A stretch of DNA of 62,001 nucleotides from DAINRZ01 sp964634885 (GCA_964634885.1 CAZWLN010000024.1:1-62001), one strand, 5' to 3'; shown: positions 45,457-53,922, counted from the first letter of the stretch. Notes: generated from the letters alone by a model not told the origin. Program-made: numbers and translations.

Positions 45457-45946
45457 CGTCAACCCCCATATAAATTGCCAGTTGTTTCCGGCCGCGTGCG
45501 AGACGCGATTTGACAGTCTCTTCGCTGACATCCTGTACCCGCGCTACTTCTTTCCTCGACAGGCCTTCGATGTGGAACAGCAGAACGGCTTCTTTCTGCT
45601 GTTCGGGCAGTTTGTCAAGGTTCTCGCGCAGGAGGTTAATGTCTGTCTGCATATCGGGCTGCATTGCGGCGCTGAAAAGTGTTTCCGCGTCTTCGACAGA
45701 AGCAAAGCCGGAGTAATAGTTTTTCTTCATCCGGTAGAATATCCTGCTGGCTATGGTAAATATATATCCCAGGAAGGCTTTGTCGTCTTTCAGTTTGTCA
45801 TAGCTCTGCCAGGCTGCGGTAATTGTTTCCCCAAGCAGGTCTTTGGCGAATTCCCTGTTTCGGGCCATATACAGGCAATAGCGCCAGAGACTATCCTTTA
45901 CCGGATTGTACGCTTCCAAAAACTTCTCCTGTTTTGCTTTAACCAT
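45440..45946 (-). CDS. ECF sigma-70 factor
   Basis: The 168-residue protein has sigma region 2 (LWRYCLYMARNREFAKDLLG and FLGYIFTIASRIFYRMKK) and region 4 (LDKLPEQQKEAVLLFHIEGL, then EVARVQDVSEETVKSRLARG). ATG 45946 is preferred to the TTG at 45955. It heads a three-gene operon with the anti-sigma-like and Ycf48-like genes. Two GGTGCAAA repeats upstream may be its own operator or promoter (inference). Confidence 0.93.
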   Translation of the reverse strand: MVKAKQEKFLEAYNPVKDSLWRYCLYMARNREFAKDLLGETITAAWQSYDKLKDDKAFLGYIFTIASRIFYRMKKNYYSGFASVEDAETLFSAAMQPDMQTDINLLRENLDKLPEQQKEAVLLFHIEGLSRKEVARVQDVSEETVKSRLARGRKQLAIYMGVDDEQEA

Positions 45947-45980
45947 TGTTACCAAAATTTTACTCTTAATTCACATGGTA

Positions 45981-46010
45981 GGTGCAAAATAGTATAATTT
46001 CGGGTGCAAA
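45981..46010 (-). promoter_or_regulatory. Direct repeat TTTGCACC upstream of the sigma gene
   Basis: On the minus strand TTTGCACC occurs at 46010-46003 and 45988-45981, two turns of helix apart. An AT-rich spacer with TATACTAT lies between. It is 35-64 bases upstream of the sigma start codon. The layout suits an autoregulated ECF promoter or a binding site. This is an inference. Confidence 0.4.
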
Positions 46011-46090
46011 GAAGAGAAAAATTTTGAACCTTCGCTATTTGCCGTGTGAAAATAACGAAGAAAAAAACAAATATGAAATTTTCACATTAT

Positions 46091-46192
46091 AATGGACACA
46101 CCCCGGCTGCTGCCGCAGCCACCCCTCTTTTTAGAGGGGTTAAGACCTGACACAACGCTCCCCTTCTGGCAAGAGGGGGCCGGGGGGTGTGT
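46091..46192. repeat. 100-bp palindromic repeat with terminal inverted repeats
   Basis: ACACACCCC-GGC at 46096-46107 is mirrored by GCC-GGGGGGTGTGT at 46179-46192. Two internal palindromes lie between (CCCCTCT/AGAGGGG and CCCCTT/AAGAGGGG). The left 58 bases recur inverted at 1-58. It has no coding capacity, so it looks like a small non-autonomous repeat. Confidence 0.75.
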
Positions 46193-46330
46193 AATGGCGC
46201 TTTATTCCTGTATCATTGTCAGATTACCTATGCTACTAATACTCATCATCGTGATAATAGAAGCTCTTGATACCCATACTTAATAGCGAAGAACCATATT
46301 TTTTGCCCGGTGTGCCATGCAATTGTGTTC

Positions 46331-46368
46331 CAACAAAACGAAAACCGGCGATCGAACGACCGCCGGTT
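46331..46368 (-). terminator. Terminator of the FabH-like gene
   Basis: On the minus strand AACCGGCG (from 46361-46368) pairs with CGCCGGTT (from 46343-46350), followed by TTCGTTTTG. It lies 30 bases beyond the stop codon. Confidence 0.75.
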
Positions 46369-46397
46369 ACAACTATTCTTAATTGCAGTATCAACTA

Positions 46398-47444
46398 TTA
46401 GAAATGCAGTCCAATTATTCCCAGGCTCATTCCTGCGCCGAAAGTACAAGTGATGATCTTCTCGCCCGGTTTAATGATGCCTTCGTGGAACTTTTTGGAG
46501 AGCAGGTGGCCGAAGCAGGCGCTGCTGGCGTTGCCTATATTTTCGCTTCTGTGGAAGATGCCTTTGAAATCGGGCCACTTAGGCAGTAAATAATCCCTGA
46601 ACGATTCGACTGTTTTAGTGCTGGGTTGGTGGAAAACAAGGTGCTTTACATCGTTCAGTGCAATCTCAGCTCTTTTAACCGCATCGGCCAAAGCGTTAAC
46701 CACGTTCTTGACAACGAAGATGTGGACTTTTTTCCCATCCTGCTCAAAACCGGTTTGTGTTTTCCTGATCATTCCGAGGTTGCCGTCAAAAGGATAGCAG
46801 TTGAAATTGAAAAAGTCGAACGATTCTTTGGTTTCGTCTTTAGTAGCCTGGAGTAACACAGCAAAGGCGGCGTCTCCGAACAAGTTGCTGCCCTGCCAGT
46901 TTTCCTGTTTCGTCAGTGTCGTTGCTTTTTCGGCACATACTACCAGTACATTTTGGCATAAGCCCGACCTGATCATGTTGTAGGCCTGGAACAGGGCGAC
47001 ACTGCCGCTGGTGCAGGCTTCGGTTACGTCGAAGCACATGGCTTCTGAACGAGCGCCGATACCCAGCTTGACGTTGTCGGCGAGGCTTGGATAGCCAGGG
47101 CCTGTATTGGTAGCGCCAATGATGGCATCGATGTTTATCGGGTCAAATTCAATATCCTGAGCTTTTATGCTGTTTAGGCATCTGTTAACCGCAAACATTG
47201 CCATTTCAGTAATAGAACCGTCAAAAAATGTCCTGTTAACGGATGTCATTTCACCCCAAATCTTTGCCACCTGTTCGATGCTGCCTTTCAGTAATACCTC
47301 AGTTTGTATTTCGGCAGGAAGAGATTTGATGAATTCTTCCTGAGATACTATCCGGAATAACCCGGAATCACCCGTTTCGGTGTGCCCGATTCCTGCAATG
47401 CTGCAGAATGCCTGCCGGCAGCATTCCTTGATTTTATTGTACAT
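46398..47444 (-). CDS. 3-oxoacyl-ACP synthase III (FabH-like)
   Basis: The 348-residue thiolase-fold enzyme has the KASIII catalytic set: Cys144 in VTEACTSGS, His272 in VFHQPSTKT and Asn305 in ENIGNASSA. It is a condensing enzyme for fatty acid or related synthesis. It stands alone, away from other fatty-acid genes, and the N-terminal region is more divergent than in housekeeping FabH. It may therefore be a secondary-metabolism or olefin/ketone-type homologue. AGGAC three times in a row precedes the start. Confidence 0.85.
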   Translation of the reverse strand: MYNKIKECCRQAFCSIAGIGHTETGDSGLFRIVSQEEFIKSLPAEIQTEVLLKGSIEQVAKIWGEMTSVNRTFFDGSITEMAMFAVNRCLNSIKAQDIEFDPINIDAIIGATNTGPGYPSLADNVKLGIGARSEAMCFDVTEACTSGSVALFQAYNMIRSGLCQNVLVVCAEKATTLTKQENWQGSNLFGDAAFAVLLQATKDETKESFDFFNFNCYPFDGNLGMIRKTQTGFEQDGKKVHIFVVKNVVNALADAVKRAEIALNDVKHLVFHQPSTKTVESFRDYLLPKWPDFKGIFHRSENIGNASSACFGHLLSKKFHEGIIKPGEKIITCTFGAGMSLGIIGLHF

Positions 47445-47696
47445 AGTCCTGTCCTGTCCTATTTTGAATAGAAGTATTTAATGAATTGTAAGTTGTAAAT
47501 ATTGCTTTAATATTATATATTTTATTTATATTCTCAAAGTTGCCTGGCTTATTGCCCATTTATAAAGCTGAGTTTTATCTTTCAAAAACTGTTAATTCCA
47601 AATATATTTCAAAAATCATTTTCTACCGGAAGCTATAACGCACAACCTATAAATTAATTTTCTTTTATTTGGAAAAGACTTTTATAAGAATAATAT
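47445..47696. other. AT-rich intergenic region
   Basis: There is no gene, repeat or strong hairpin. It separates the FabH-like gene from the secreted-protein paralogues. Confidence 0.5.
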
Positions 47697-48764
47697 TTAT
47701 TTCACTATTTCAAGCAGCCCGCCGAATTTCGTTCGGTCTGTCACAATAGTATAGAAGTACGAACCGGAACAATTAGCGTTAAGGTCAAATTCGAACCTGT
47801 ATTCATCAGGTGAGAGGTTCTGTTTGTATATCGACTGTACAAGCCTGCCTTCGCTGTCGATGATGGATAGTGTCAGGCCGGTTTGCCGTTCGACAGCCAC
47901 ATCGAATATTACTTTGCCGTTGGAAGGGTTGGGGTTTACGGATTTAAGTCGAAAACCGCCGGCTGAAAAGGCGCTGCCTCCGTCATCGACACCAAGATAG
48001 CCTGAAGAAAACACAGGAATAATCATTACATCAACATCGGGGGGATTGCCGTCAGCCATCTTGAATCCCTTTCCTTTCCAAAAATCGGAGAGGTACAACG
48101 GTGCCTCGGTTTTCCCATCATTTGTAATCACGAAAGAACTGTTTTCTGATCTGCCGTCTCCCTGCCTGTTGGTGTACAGAGTTGTGTAGTCATATTCTGT
48201 TGTCCCGTTGAATGACTGGTAAGCGACGGCAAAGTTACCGGAAACAACAACAGAATCCGTCAGTCTCAGCCAGGTGTACTTCGTATTGTTGGGGTCATAG
48301 TTTGGCTTGATGCTGTCGCTTCTCATATATGTAGTATTCAGCGGAGTACCTGCCGGTAAACCTGTTGCACTGTCGCACCGGTATATCCTTACGGGCATAG
48401 AAAGGTCTGCGTCTCCTTTGACAACACGTCTGTGGAAGACGAAAAGGACGTATTTCAACCATTTGGGGCTGTCGATGTGGTACTTTACCCCGATGAAGTT
48501 ATAGAATGGGTTGTATCCTGTCATCGGCATCGAGTCACTGCCGACAGCAGCATTGTAATGCATCAGAGCAGTGCTGCGGTTCATGTATGTCAGCATTGTA
48601 TCTTTGTATTCATTAATTACTAACGAATCTTCCGGATCGGCGAGGGCCAATGGTTCGTATATGGTAATGCCATCGTTGTCGTTTGTGACGGCAGCATGGC
48701 TGTGGGTCGATGAACACAGCACAGCAGTAATGAACGCTGTTAAAACAATTATTTTGCGTAACAT
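47697..48764 (-). CDS. T9SS secreted protein, paralogue 1 of 3
   Basis: The protein of about 355 residues has a signal peptide (MLRKIIVLTAFITAVLCSST). It shares with the next two genes a central beta-rich domain with the motifs YNPFYNFIGVKYH, FAVAYQSFNGTTEYDYTTLY, NRQGDGRSENSSFVI and DGNPPDVDVMIIP. The C terminus is a type A T9SS sorting domain (SVNPNPSNGKVIFDV ... GSYFYTIVTDRTKFGGLLEI). GGA 6 bases upstream supports the start over the frame at 48797. The function of the shared domain is unknown to me. Confidence 0.75.
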   Translation of the reverse strand: MLRKIIVLTAFITAVLCSSTHSHAAVTNDNDGITIYEPLALADPEDSLVINEYKDTMLTYMNRSTALMHYNAAVGSDSMPMTGYNPFYNFIGVKYHIDSPKWLKYVLFVFHRRVVKGDADLSMPVRIYRCDSATGLPAGTPLNTTYMRSDSIKPNYDPNNTKYTWLRLTDSVVVSGNFAVAYQSFNGTTEYDYTTLYTNRQGDGRSENSSFVITNDGKTEAPLYLSDFWKGKGFKMADGNPPDVDVMIIPVFSSGYLGVDDGGSAFSAGGFRLKSVNPNPSNGKVIFDVAVERQTGLTLSIIDSEGRLVQSIYKQNLSPDEYRFEFDLNANCSGSYFYTIVTDRTKFGGLLEIVK

Positions 48765-48914
48765 ATTTTTCCAAAATTGTATAATAAAATAAGACACAAA
48801 TTAATGAATATTCCCTAAATCCGTATATACAAAAAACTCTTAACCGGAATGCCGTGAGAAGTAATTTCCGAGGGTGTCAATGTTGAATAATGGCCTCAGG
48901 AAAAAACCGGCAGT

Positions 48915-50033
48915 TTATTTGATGACACTCAGTTTACCTCCGAATTTTGCACGGTCTGTGATGACAGTATAGAAATAGGCGCCTGAAGGCACATTTTTAA
49001 GGTCGAAACCAAGGTCATAGGTGCCCGGATCGAGTCCGTACCGGGTGATGGTTCCGACGATTCCGCCGTCCAAGCCTACCAGGTTAACAGTGACCGAAGA
49101 CCGGCTGTCGAGGGTCAGGTTCAGGTTCACCCTGTCATTGGCGGGATTAGGCCCGGCACTGTTAAGCGTAATGCCTTCGAAGGCCAGGCCGACACTACTG
49201 GCCATGTCTGTTTCAACTATGGGTATCATTACCAGGTCGAAGTTCGGCGGGTTGCCGTCCTTCATTGTCACATTATAGTTTTTATAGAAATAATCAGAGA
49301 AGGTATCATAGTGCAGAGTGTCGTTCTTACTATACATCACAATGGCCGATTTCTCATTTTTCCCGTCGCCCTGGTTGTTGGTACACAGAGCGTAGGAGTC
49401 AAAACGGCTGTCGTCGAGCGAAGTTACAATCATCACGGCAAAATTACTGCTTTCAACATTCATCTTAATCGGCAGGTAACTGAATTTCAGTTCCGACGAT
49501 GAGGTGTCGATATTGTCGATAGTAAAATAGCCTTTACCAATCTCATTGCCATAGGGGAGTATATTGGAATTTCCACATTCAAAAACATATATCGGAATCA
49601 TATCTGTTTCCTGGCCTTTCATTTGTTTAAACCAGGAGCCGATCAGAACGCCTTGAACCGTAACGGGGAATTGTGTTTTAAACCTGGAACCGAGCATTTC
49701 ATAGAAAGGGTTGCTGCCGGTAAGGTTGTAAGTTGATATTCCGTCGGAAATGGTCGGGGTCATGATGCCGGTGCTGCGCTTGTAATATTCGGATAAAGTA
49801 TCGATGTGCTGCATTCGGGGTGATGTGTTCTTTTTGTCAAAACAGATTTCAGTGCAATTCGTATATAGTTTAAGGGTATTATCCGTAAAAACAGGCTGGT
49901 GGTTTGACTGTTCTGGCTTGACGATACGCTGGCCGGATTCCTGTGAAAGGGCACAGAAACAGTTTGTTAAGAATAACATAACAAGTATTGATATTCTATT
50001 CATCAGGAATCTTTTCAGCAATTTTATTCTCAT
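48915..50033 (-). CDS. T9SS secreted protein, paralogue 2 of 3
   Basis: The 372-residue protein has a signal peptide after a short basic N terminus; an alternative start at 50003 gives MNRISILVMLFLTNCFCALS. It has the shared domain (NPFYEMLGSRFKTQ, NFAVMIVTSLDD, NNQGDGKNEKSAIVM, DGNPPNFDLVMIPIV) and the T9SS tail (NSAGPNPANDRVNLNLTL ... GAYFYTVITDRAKFGGKLSV). Neither start has a good ribosome binding site. It is clearly a tandem duplicate of its neighbours. Confidence 0.75.
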   Translation of the reverse strand: MRIKLLKRFLMNRISILVMLFLTNCFCALSQESGQRIVKPEQSNHQPVFTDNTLKLYTNCTEICFDKKNTSPRMQHIDTLSEYYKRSTGIMTPTISDGISTYNLTGSNPFYEMLGSRFKTQFPVTVQGVLIGSWFKQMKGQETDMIPIYVFECGNSNILPYGNEIGKGYFTIDNIDTSSSELKFSYLPIKMNVESSNFAVMIVTSLDDSRFDSYALCTNNQGDGKNEKSAIVMYSKNDTLHYDTFSDYFYKNYNVTMKDGNPPNFDLVMIPIVETDMASSVGLAFEGITLNSAGPNPANDRVNLNLTLDSRSSVTVNLVGLDGGIVGTITRYGLDPGTYDLGFDLKNVPSGAYFYTVITDRAKFGGKLSVIK

Positions 50034-50256
50034 TTACATGTTTATATTATCAAATTTTATTACATTAACGAAGTAACATAATTTTTATTAATTATGATTA
50101 CGGAAAGTAATAAATAAATGATTAACATAAACAATAGGTTGCTGCCGGACTTGGAAACAGACGATTTTCAAAAAGGAGCTTTACCGAATAAACCCGGATA
50201 ATGCGTTAGGAGTTGTAAATATCATATTATTAATTGATATATAGCAATTTAACGAT

Positions 50257-50298
50257 TTTCCCCTCCTCCTTTGATAAGGAGGGGCCAGGGGTGGTTGG
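50257..50298. repeat. CCCCTCC...GATAAGGAGGGG palindromic repeat
   Basis: It is related to the palindromes at 8917-8955 and 56401-56806, and ends in CCAGGGGTGGTTGG. It lies between two T9SS paralogues. Apart from this repeat and the terminator at 50336-50374, the 50034-50418 region is featureless. Confidence 0.75.
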
Positions 50299-50335
50299 AT
50301 TTTCCGTGTTTTGGGTTATCTAATGCACAATCCGG

Positions 50336-50374
50336 GATAAAAAAAACAACCGGCAGGATTGTCCCGCCGGTTGT
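50336..50374 (-). terminator. Strong Rho-independent terminator of T9SS paralogue 3
   Basis: On the minus strand ACAACCGGC (from 50366-50374) pairs with GCCGGTTGT (from 50346-50354) and is followed by nine T. It lies 45 bases beyond the stop codon of the gene at 50419. Confidence 0.9.
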
Positions 50375-50418
50375 CGGTTATATTTTAATACAGCTTAAGG
50401 CCGAAAAGCCTTTGCCGG

Positions 50419-51519
50419 TTATTTTACAATATTAAGAGAGCCGCCGAATTTGGTGAAATCTGTGATTACAGTGTAATAATAGGCGCCGGAAGCAAGGTCT
50501 TTCAGGTCGAAGCTGAAGTTATGGCTGCCGGCGTTCAGGCCTTTCCTTGTGATTGATTTTACTACCCTGCCCTGGAGGTCAACGAGGTGTACAGTAACGT
50601 CACTGCTCTTTTCCAGTGTCAGGTCGAGGTTTACATTGTCAGAAGCAGGGTTTGGAGTTGCGCTGTTGAGTGTAACGCCTTCAAAGGAGAGCTTACCGTC
50701 GTTAACTTCGTTGGGGGTACCGGAACTGACAATTGGTATTATCATGACGTCGAAGTCGGGAGGATTACCTTCGTCATCCATCTGAACGCTGCTGAAATAA
50801 TCTGCAAAAGTAGCAACGTACAATTTGCTATCTTGAGGATAGATCACGACGGTATTTTTTTCGCCTTTGCCGTCACCCTGGAGGTTCGAGAGTATTGCAG
50901 TGGCATCATACTCGGAAGTACCGGTGTATGTTAACAACATTACTGCGAAGTTTTTACTGGTGGCGCCGGTTGACTGAACAATGGGTATTGATGTGAATGT
51001 CAACTGTGATGATGTTGTGTCAAGCTGGTTCAGCAGAGGGAATCCCGCGGCAATTGTCGTACCGGTAGGCAGGTCGTAAGTGTCGTCGCACTGGATTACA
51101 TATACGGGAATGGTGTCAAAGTCTGAGCCTACCATTTGTTTCCAGGAGAATGCAATCAGTACCCGCTCGACTTTTACTTCGGAAGAAGTCTTGAACCTTG
51201 AACCGAGCATTACGTAAAGGCCGTTATAACCCGTAAAGGGATAGTTGTTTCCACTTATTGTGATTGAATAGGTAGTGTAGTTTGTGCTGCGTTTAAAATA
51301 CTGGTACAAAGTGTCGGAACCCATGATCATGTCCAGTCCGCTTTTGTTGGTGTTGGCGCCGATTACATGATTGTCCGGGGCGAGCCTTACGTAGTCGTTT
51401 GCGAATTGGGGCAGGTCAGAGGCTTTTGCCGGCTTTGAATTGAAGTTGGACAGCGATTGAGCCTGTGCCATGGAGCAAGCAAATATGAATAAAACAAATA
51501 GTATCGAAATTCTTTTCAT
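50419..51519 (-). CDS. T9SS secreted protein, paralogue 3 of 3
   Basis: The 366-residue protein has a clean signal peptide (MKRISILFVLFIFACSMAQA). The shared domain follows (YFKRSTNYTTYSI, GLYVMLGSRFKTS, NFAVMLLTYTGTSEYDAT, LQGDGKGEKNTVVIY, EGNPPDFDVMIIPIV), then the T9SS type A tail (NSATPNPASDNVNLDL ... GAYYYTVITDFTKFGGSLNI). It is the first of the minus-strand set and has its own strong terminator, so it is probably a separate transcript. Confidence 0.8.
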   Translation of the reverse strand: MKRISILFVLFIFACSMAQAQSLSNFNSKPAKASDLPQFANDYVRLAPDNHVIGANTNKSGLDMIMGSDTLYQYFKRSTNYTTYSITISGNNYPFTGYNGLYVMLGSRFKTSSEVKVERVLIAFSWKQMVGSDFDTIPVYVIQCDDTYDLPTGTTIAAGFPLLNQLDTTSSQLTFTSIPIVQSTGATSKNFAVMLLTYTGTSEYDATAILSNLQGDGKGEKNTVVIYPQDSKLYVATFADYFSSVQMDDEGNPPDFDVMIIPIVSSGTPNEVNDGKLSFEGVTLNSATPNPASDNVNLDLTLEKSSDVTVHLVDLQGRVVKSITRKGLNAGSHNFSFDLKDLASGAYYYTVITDFTKFGGSLNIVK

Positions 51520-51642
51520 AAAACACCTAAGTATTAATAATTATTCACCAATTTAAAATGACTTTCAAATTAATAATAATATTCTTAGGAAGCAAGTTTT
51601 ATTCGCTTCTTAACAGTATTTGAGAATGGAATAGATTACAAA

Positions 51643-51753
51643 TTACAGAAGCTTGTTTCTTCGGATTGCCAGGACGAGTTTTGTTCTGATCCTGCTGAAC
51701 TTTTCCGACTGGTTTTCTGCTTCAGACCATCTTTCCAGTTCGCCTATGTTCAT
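51643..51753 (-). CDS. Possible 36-residue peptide after the winged-helix gene
   Basis: The frame encodes MNIGELERWSEAENQSEK and on to AIRRNKLL. The composition is helix-like and charged, and the frame stays open upstream as KTSVKAIKD until it meets a stop near 51793. It has no ribosome binding site and no known family. It may be a small gene coupled to the regulator, or a remnant. Confidence 0.25.
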   Translation of the reverse strand: MNIGELERWSEAENQSEKFSRIRTKLVLAIRRNKLL

Positions 51754-51767
51754 GTCTTTGATTGCTT

Positions 51768-52097
51768 TCACAGAGGTTTTCCTTTCCTTCGGGGCCTTTT
51801 ACGGACAAAGCACAGTCGTTCTTTTTCATCATCGGGCAGGAATTGAACGGCTTTTTCCAACAGGCTCGACAGTTCATTGACAAACGGATACCTGGGATTG
51901 ATTGAGTACAGCCTGGTTCGGCCGGCAAGCCTGCTATAAAGGACATTGCCGGTTTCAAGTTTTTCCAACTGATTTTGAATAGGGCTTAAACCGGTGTCGA
52001 AGTAACGGGCAATTTCGCGTGCATAGCCTTCTTTGCGTATGGTAAGATACAATAGCACCCTTTCTTTATTGAGCGACCCGAAGATACTTTCCAGCAT
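51768..52097 (-). CDS. Winged-helix transcriptional regulator
   Basis: The 109-residue protein has an ArsR-like winged-helix core: KERVLLYLTIRKEGYAREIA, then GLSPIQNQLEKLETGNVLYS as recognition region and RLAGRTRLYSINPRYPF as wing. It ends in RKRPRRKGKPL, an ending I recall for this family, which suggests it is full length. Such regulators often stand next to nucleotidyltransferase genes, but none is seen here. It lies at the left edge of the accessory stretch 51.6-55.2 kb. Confidence 0.8.
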   Translation of the reverse strand: MLESIFGSLNKERVLLYLTIRKEGYAREIARYFDTGLSPIQNQLEKLETGNVLYSRLAGRTRLYSINPRYPFVNELSSLLEKAVQFLPDDEKERLCFVRKRPRRKGKPL

Positions 52098-52269
52098 ATA
52101 CCGACCTATATTTTATATTATATGACATAATATTTATGTCAATATAATTAATATCTTTATATAATCCAAAGAGTAAAAAGGAACTGTCAACCGTTTTTAT
52201 TATCATTTATCATACTAATCAACTCGTCGTGAATTCCCTGCCATGGTTGATTGAGGTTGAGGGATAGAT

Positions 52270-52440
52270 TCATTTATCTTTCTTATATTTAGGCATTTCA
52301 CTGTAGAACTTACCTTCGAGCATTCGGCCATTTTTTTTCTTGTTCATGCCGCCCCATTGTTTGAAGAAAAAAGGAACAGCCGCATCCCGGCAGCAATTCT
52401 TAATCTCTTTTACCCAGTCTTCCTGTACGGGCCTGGGTTG
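52270..52440 (-). pseudogene. 3' remnant of a DUF5131 (phage Gp37/Gp68-like) gene
   Basis: The minus-strand frame ends in WVKEIKNCCRDAAVPFFFKQ, then WGGMNKKKNGRMLEGK and FYSEMPKYKKDK before TGA (52270-52272). This is the typical C-terminal end of DUF5131 proteins (KQWGG, then a K-rich GRxLDG-type stretch). There is no start. The homology begins directly after the stop codon of the PIN gene at 52442, so the rest of the gene was lost where the PIN operon begins. Confidence 0.75.
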
Positions 52441-52441
52441 A

Positions 52442-52966
52442 TTATATATACATCCATATATCTTTCTTTATAACCAATACATCGGCATTAAGATATTTGG
52501 CATATTTGCCCATTGTCCTCTCGTCATTGGTAATAATTGGTTGATGAGTTACTTTTGCCAATTGTATCAAACCAGTATCAACAAATCCAGTATTATTGAA
52601 TGATTCAGTATAGATGCTATTCCCATGTAATTTCAATAATGAAATATGATCTTCATTGAATTGCTTCGTTCTTAGATACATAATCGAGGAATCCCAGAAT
52701 TCTTTTTTCTGTTCATCAGATAGAGCTAATCTCGCATTGACAAGCCCGGACAATTCACCGATTGCATGTGAAGTTGTGTGATAGGTAGATATTTCATTAA
52801 AAAAATGGTCCAATTTAATTAGTTCAGGCAATTTCCCTATATCCATTACACATTCTAGTATCCTCTTACGGCTTTCATTAGCCATTGAGTATGTATAATT
52901 TAATGTTAAAGCAATTATTAAAACGCTTGTATCGAATACGGCTTTCTTAGGGATTTCTTTTAACAT
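52442..52966 (-). CDS. PIN domain protein, second module
   Basis: The 174-residue protein has the PIN set: Asp12 in VFDTSVLIIAL, Glu71 in AIGELSGLV, Asp130 in GFVDTGLIQLA and Asp148 in IITNDERTMG. A long helical insert lies between the first and second acidic residues. It is unrelated in detail to the PIN protein at 30619. It follows the 277-residue gene by 9 bases, so the two form an operon. It may be an RNase toxin. Confidence 0.8.
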   Translation of the reverse strand: MLKEIPKKAVFDTSVLIIALTLNYTYSMANESRKRILECVMDIGKLPELIKLDHFFNEISTYHTTSHAIGELSGLVNARLALSDEQKKEFWDSSIMYLRTKQFNEDHISLLKLHGNSIYTESFNNTGFVDTGLIQLAKVTHQPIITNDERTMGKYAKYLNADVLVIKKDIWMYI

Positions 52967-52975
52967 ATAATCGTA

Positions 52976-53809
52976 CTAATACTGTAATTCCATGCTTTGA
53001 ACAAGAGGAACCCCATACAAGATTGAAAAATGATCCCTCTTTTTCATAATAATATCTAGCGTTCTGTCAACAACAACTTCAAATTCCTCTATTGCTTTTT
53101 TCAGACTATTAGTTTTGCTTGATAATTTCCTGTTTGTTAAGATATTTAAAAAATCTTTGCTGTTCTCATTCCAAAAAGGACTTAGAATATATGCCCTGTC
53201 CAGTTTTTCCCTATTATTAATAATATATTCTGTAATAAATCTAAGAGTATTATCACTTTGTAAATCCATTTGCAATTGGTTGTCAGTATCAGGGTTAGAT
53301 TTCAGGTACTTATCAAGTTTGTTTTTGAAAGTATTTAACAAAAGTGGGGAATTCAAAAGAGCAAGATACATACTGTTAGCCGAATCGTTTAAACTCTTCA
53401 GTGAGTTGTCATGATTATTAATAGTTTCAAGTAATCCATCAATATAAACAATGCACTGTTCAAGATTGTCGTTGTATTTATAATAAACCATAGTATATAA
53501 AGGTTTCAATAACTCAAACGAAGATGTAAATGACCTCCAGGTCAGGTTCTTTTTCTCCAGGCAAAATAGTTCAGCTCTCAACCCTTCAATCATTGGATTC
53601 AAGACTGTATCAAACCATGCTCTGATTAAGTTCGGGTGGAAGTCTGTCGAAAAACTATTGTCTTTTTTCTTATGTCTATCAGGCTTATTAATGGTTCCAA
53701 TATTCTGTGAAATGCTCCATCCGCCCATCGTTTCGCGACTTACATTGGAACTTTTTCCTATTCGGTTTATTTTATTAGGGGGTGATATTACGTTATCTTT
53801 CGTTCCCAT
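52976..53809 (-). CDS. Unknown protein paired with a PIN gene
   Basis: The 277-residue product has a basic, disordered N terminus (about 60 residues) and then an almost entirely helical body (WFDTVLNPMIEGLRAELFCL, YTMVYYKYNDNLEQCIVYID, DRAYILSPFWNENSKDFLNI). There is no signal peptide, HTH or known nuclease motif. As first gene of the pair it could be the antitoxin, sensor or adaptor for the PIN protein. This is inferred from position only. The gene is AT-rich compared with the bat genes next to it. Confidence 0.6.
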   Translation of the reverse strand: MGTKDNVISPPNKINRIGKSSNVSRETMGGWSISQNIGTINKPDRHKKKDNSFSTDFHPNLIRAWFDTVLNPMIEGLRAELFCLEKKNLTWRSFTSSFELLKPLYTMVYYKYNDNLEQCIVYIDGLLETINNHDNSLKSLNDSANSMYLALLNSPLLLNTFKNKLDKYLKSNPDTDNQLQMDLQSDNTLRFITEYIINNREKLDRAYILSPFWNENSKDFLNILTNRKLSSKTNSLKKAIEEFEVVVDRTLDIIMKKRDHFSILYGVPLVQSMELQY

Positions 53810-53922
53810 CTTTTTTCCAATTTATTAACACTTTACACATTATGATGTAAAAATAATAAATTTTATTGTAATACTTTTTTAGTTTTTACAAATTTTTGAT
53901 TAATCTACTTATAATGCGCTTG

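Noticed and set aside
51722..51958. 78-residue minus-strand frame overlapping the winged-helix gene
   Set aside because: It is another frame of the regulator and lacks any family pattern.
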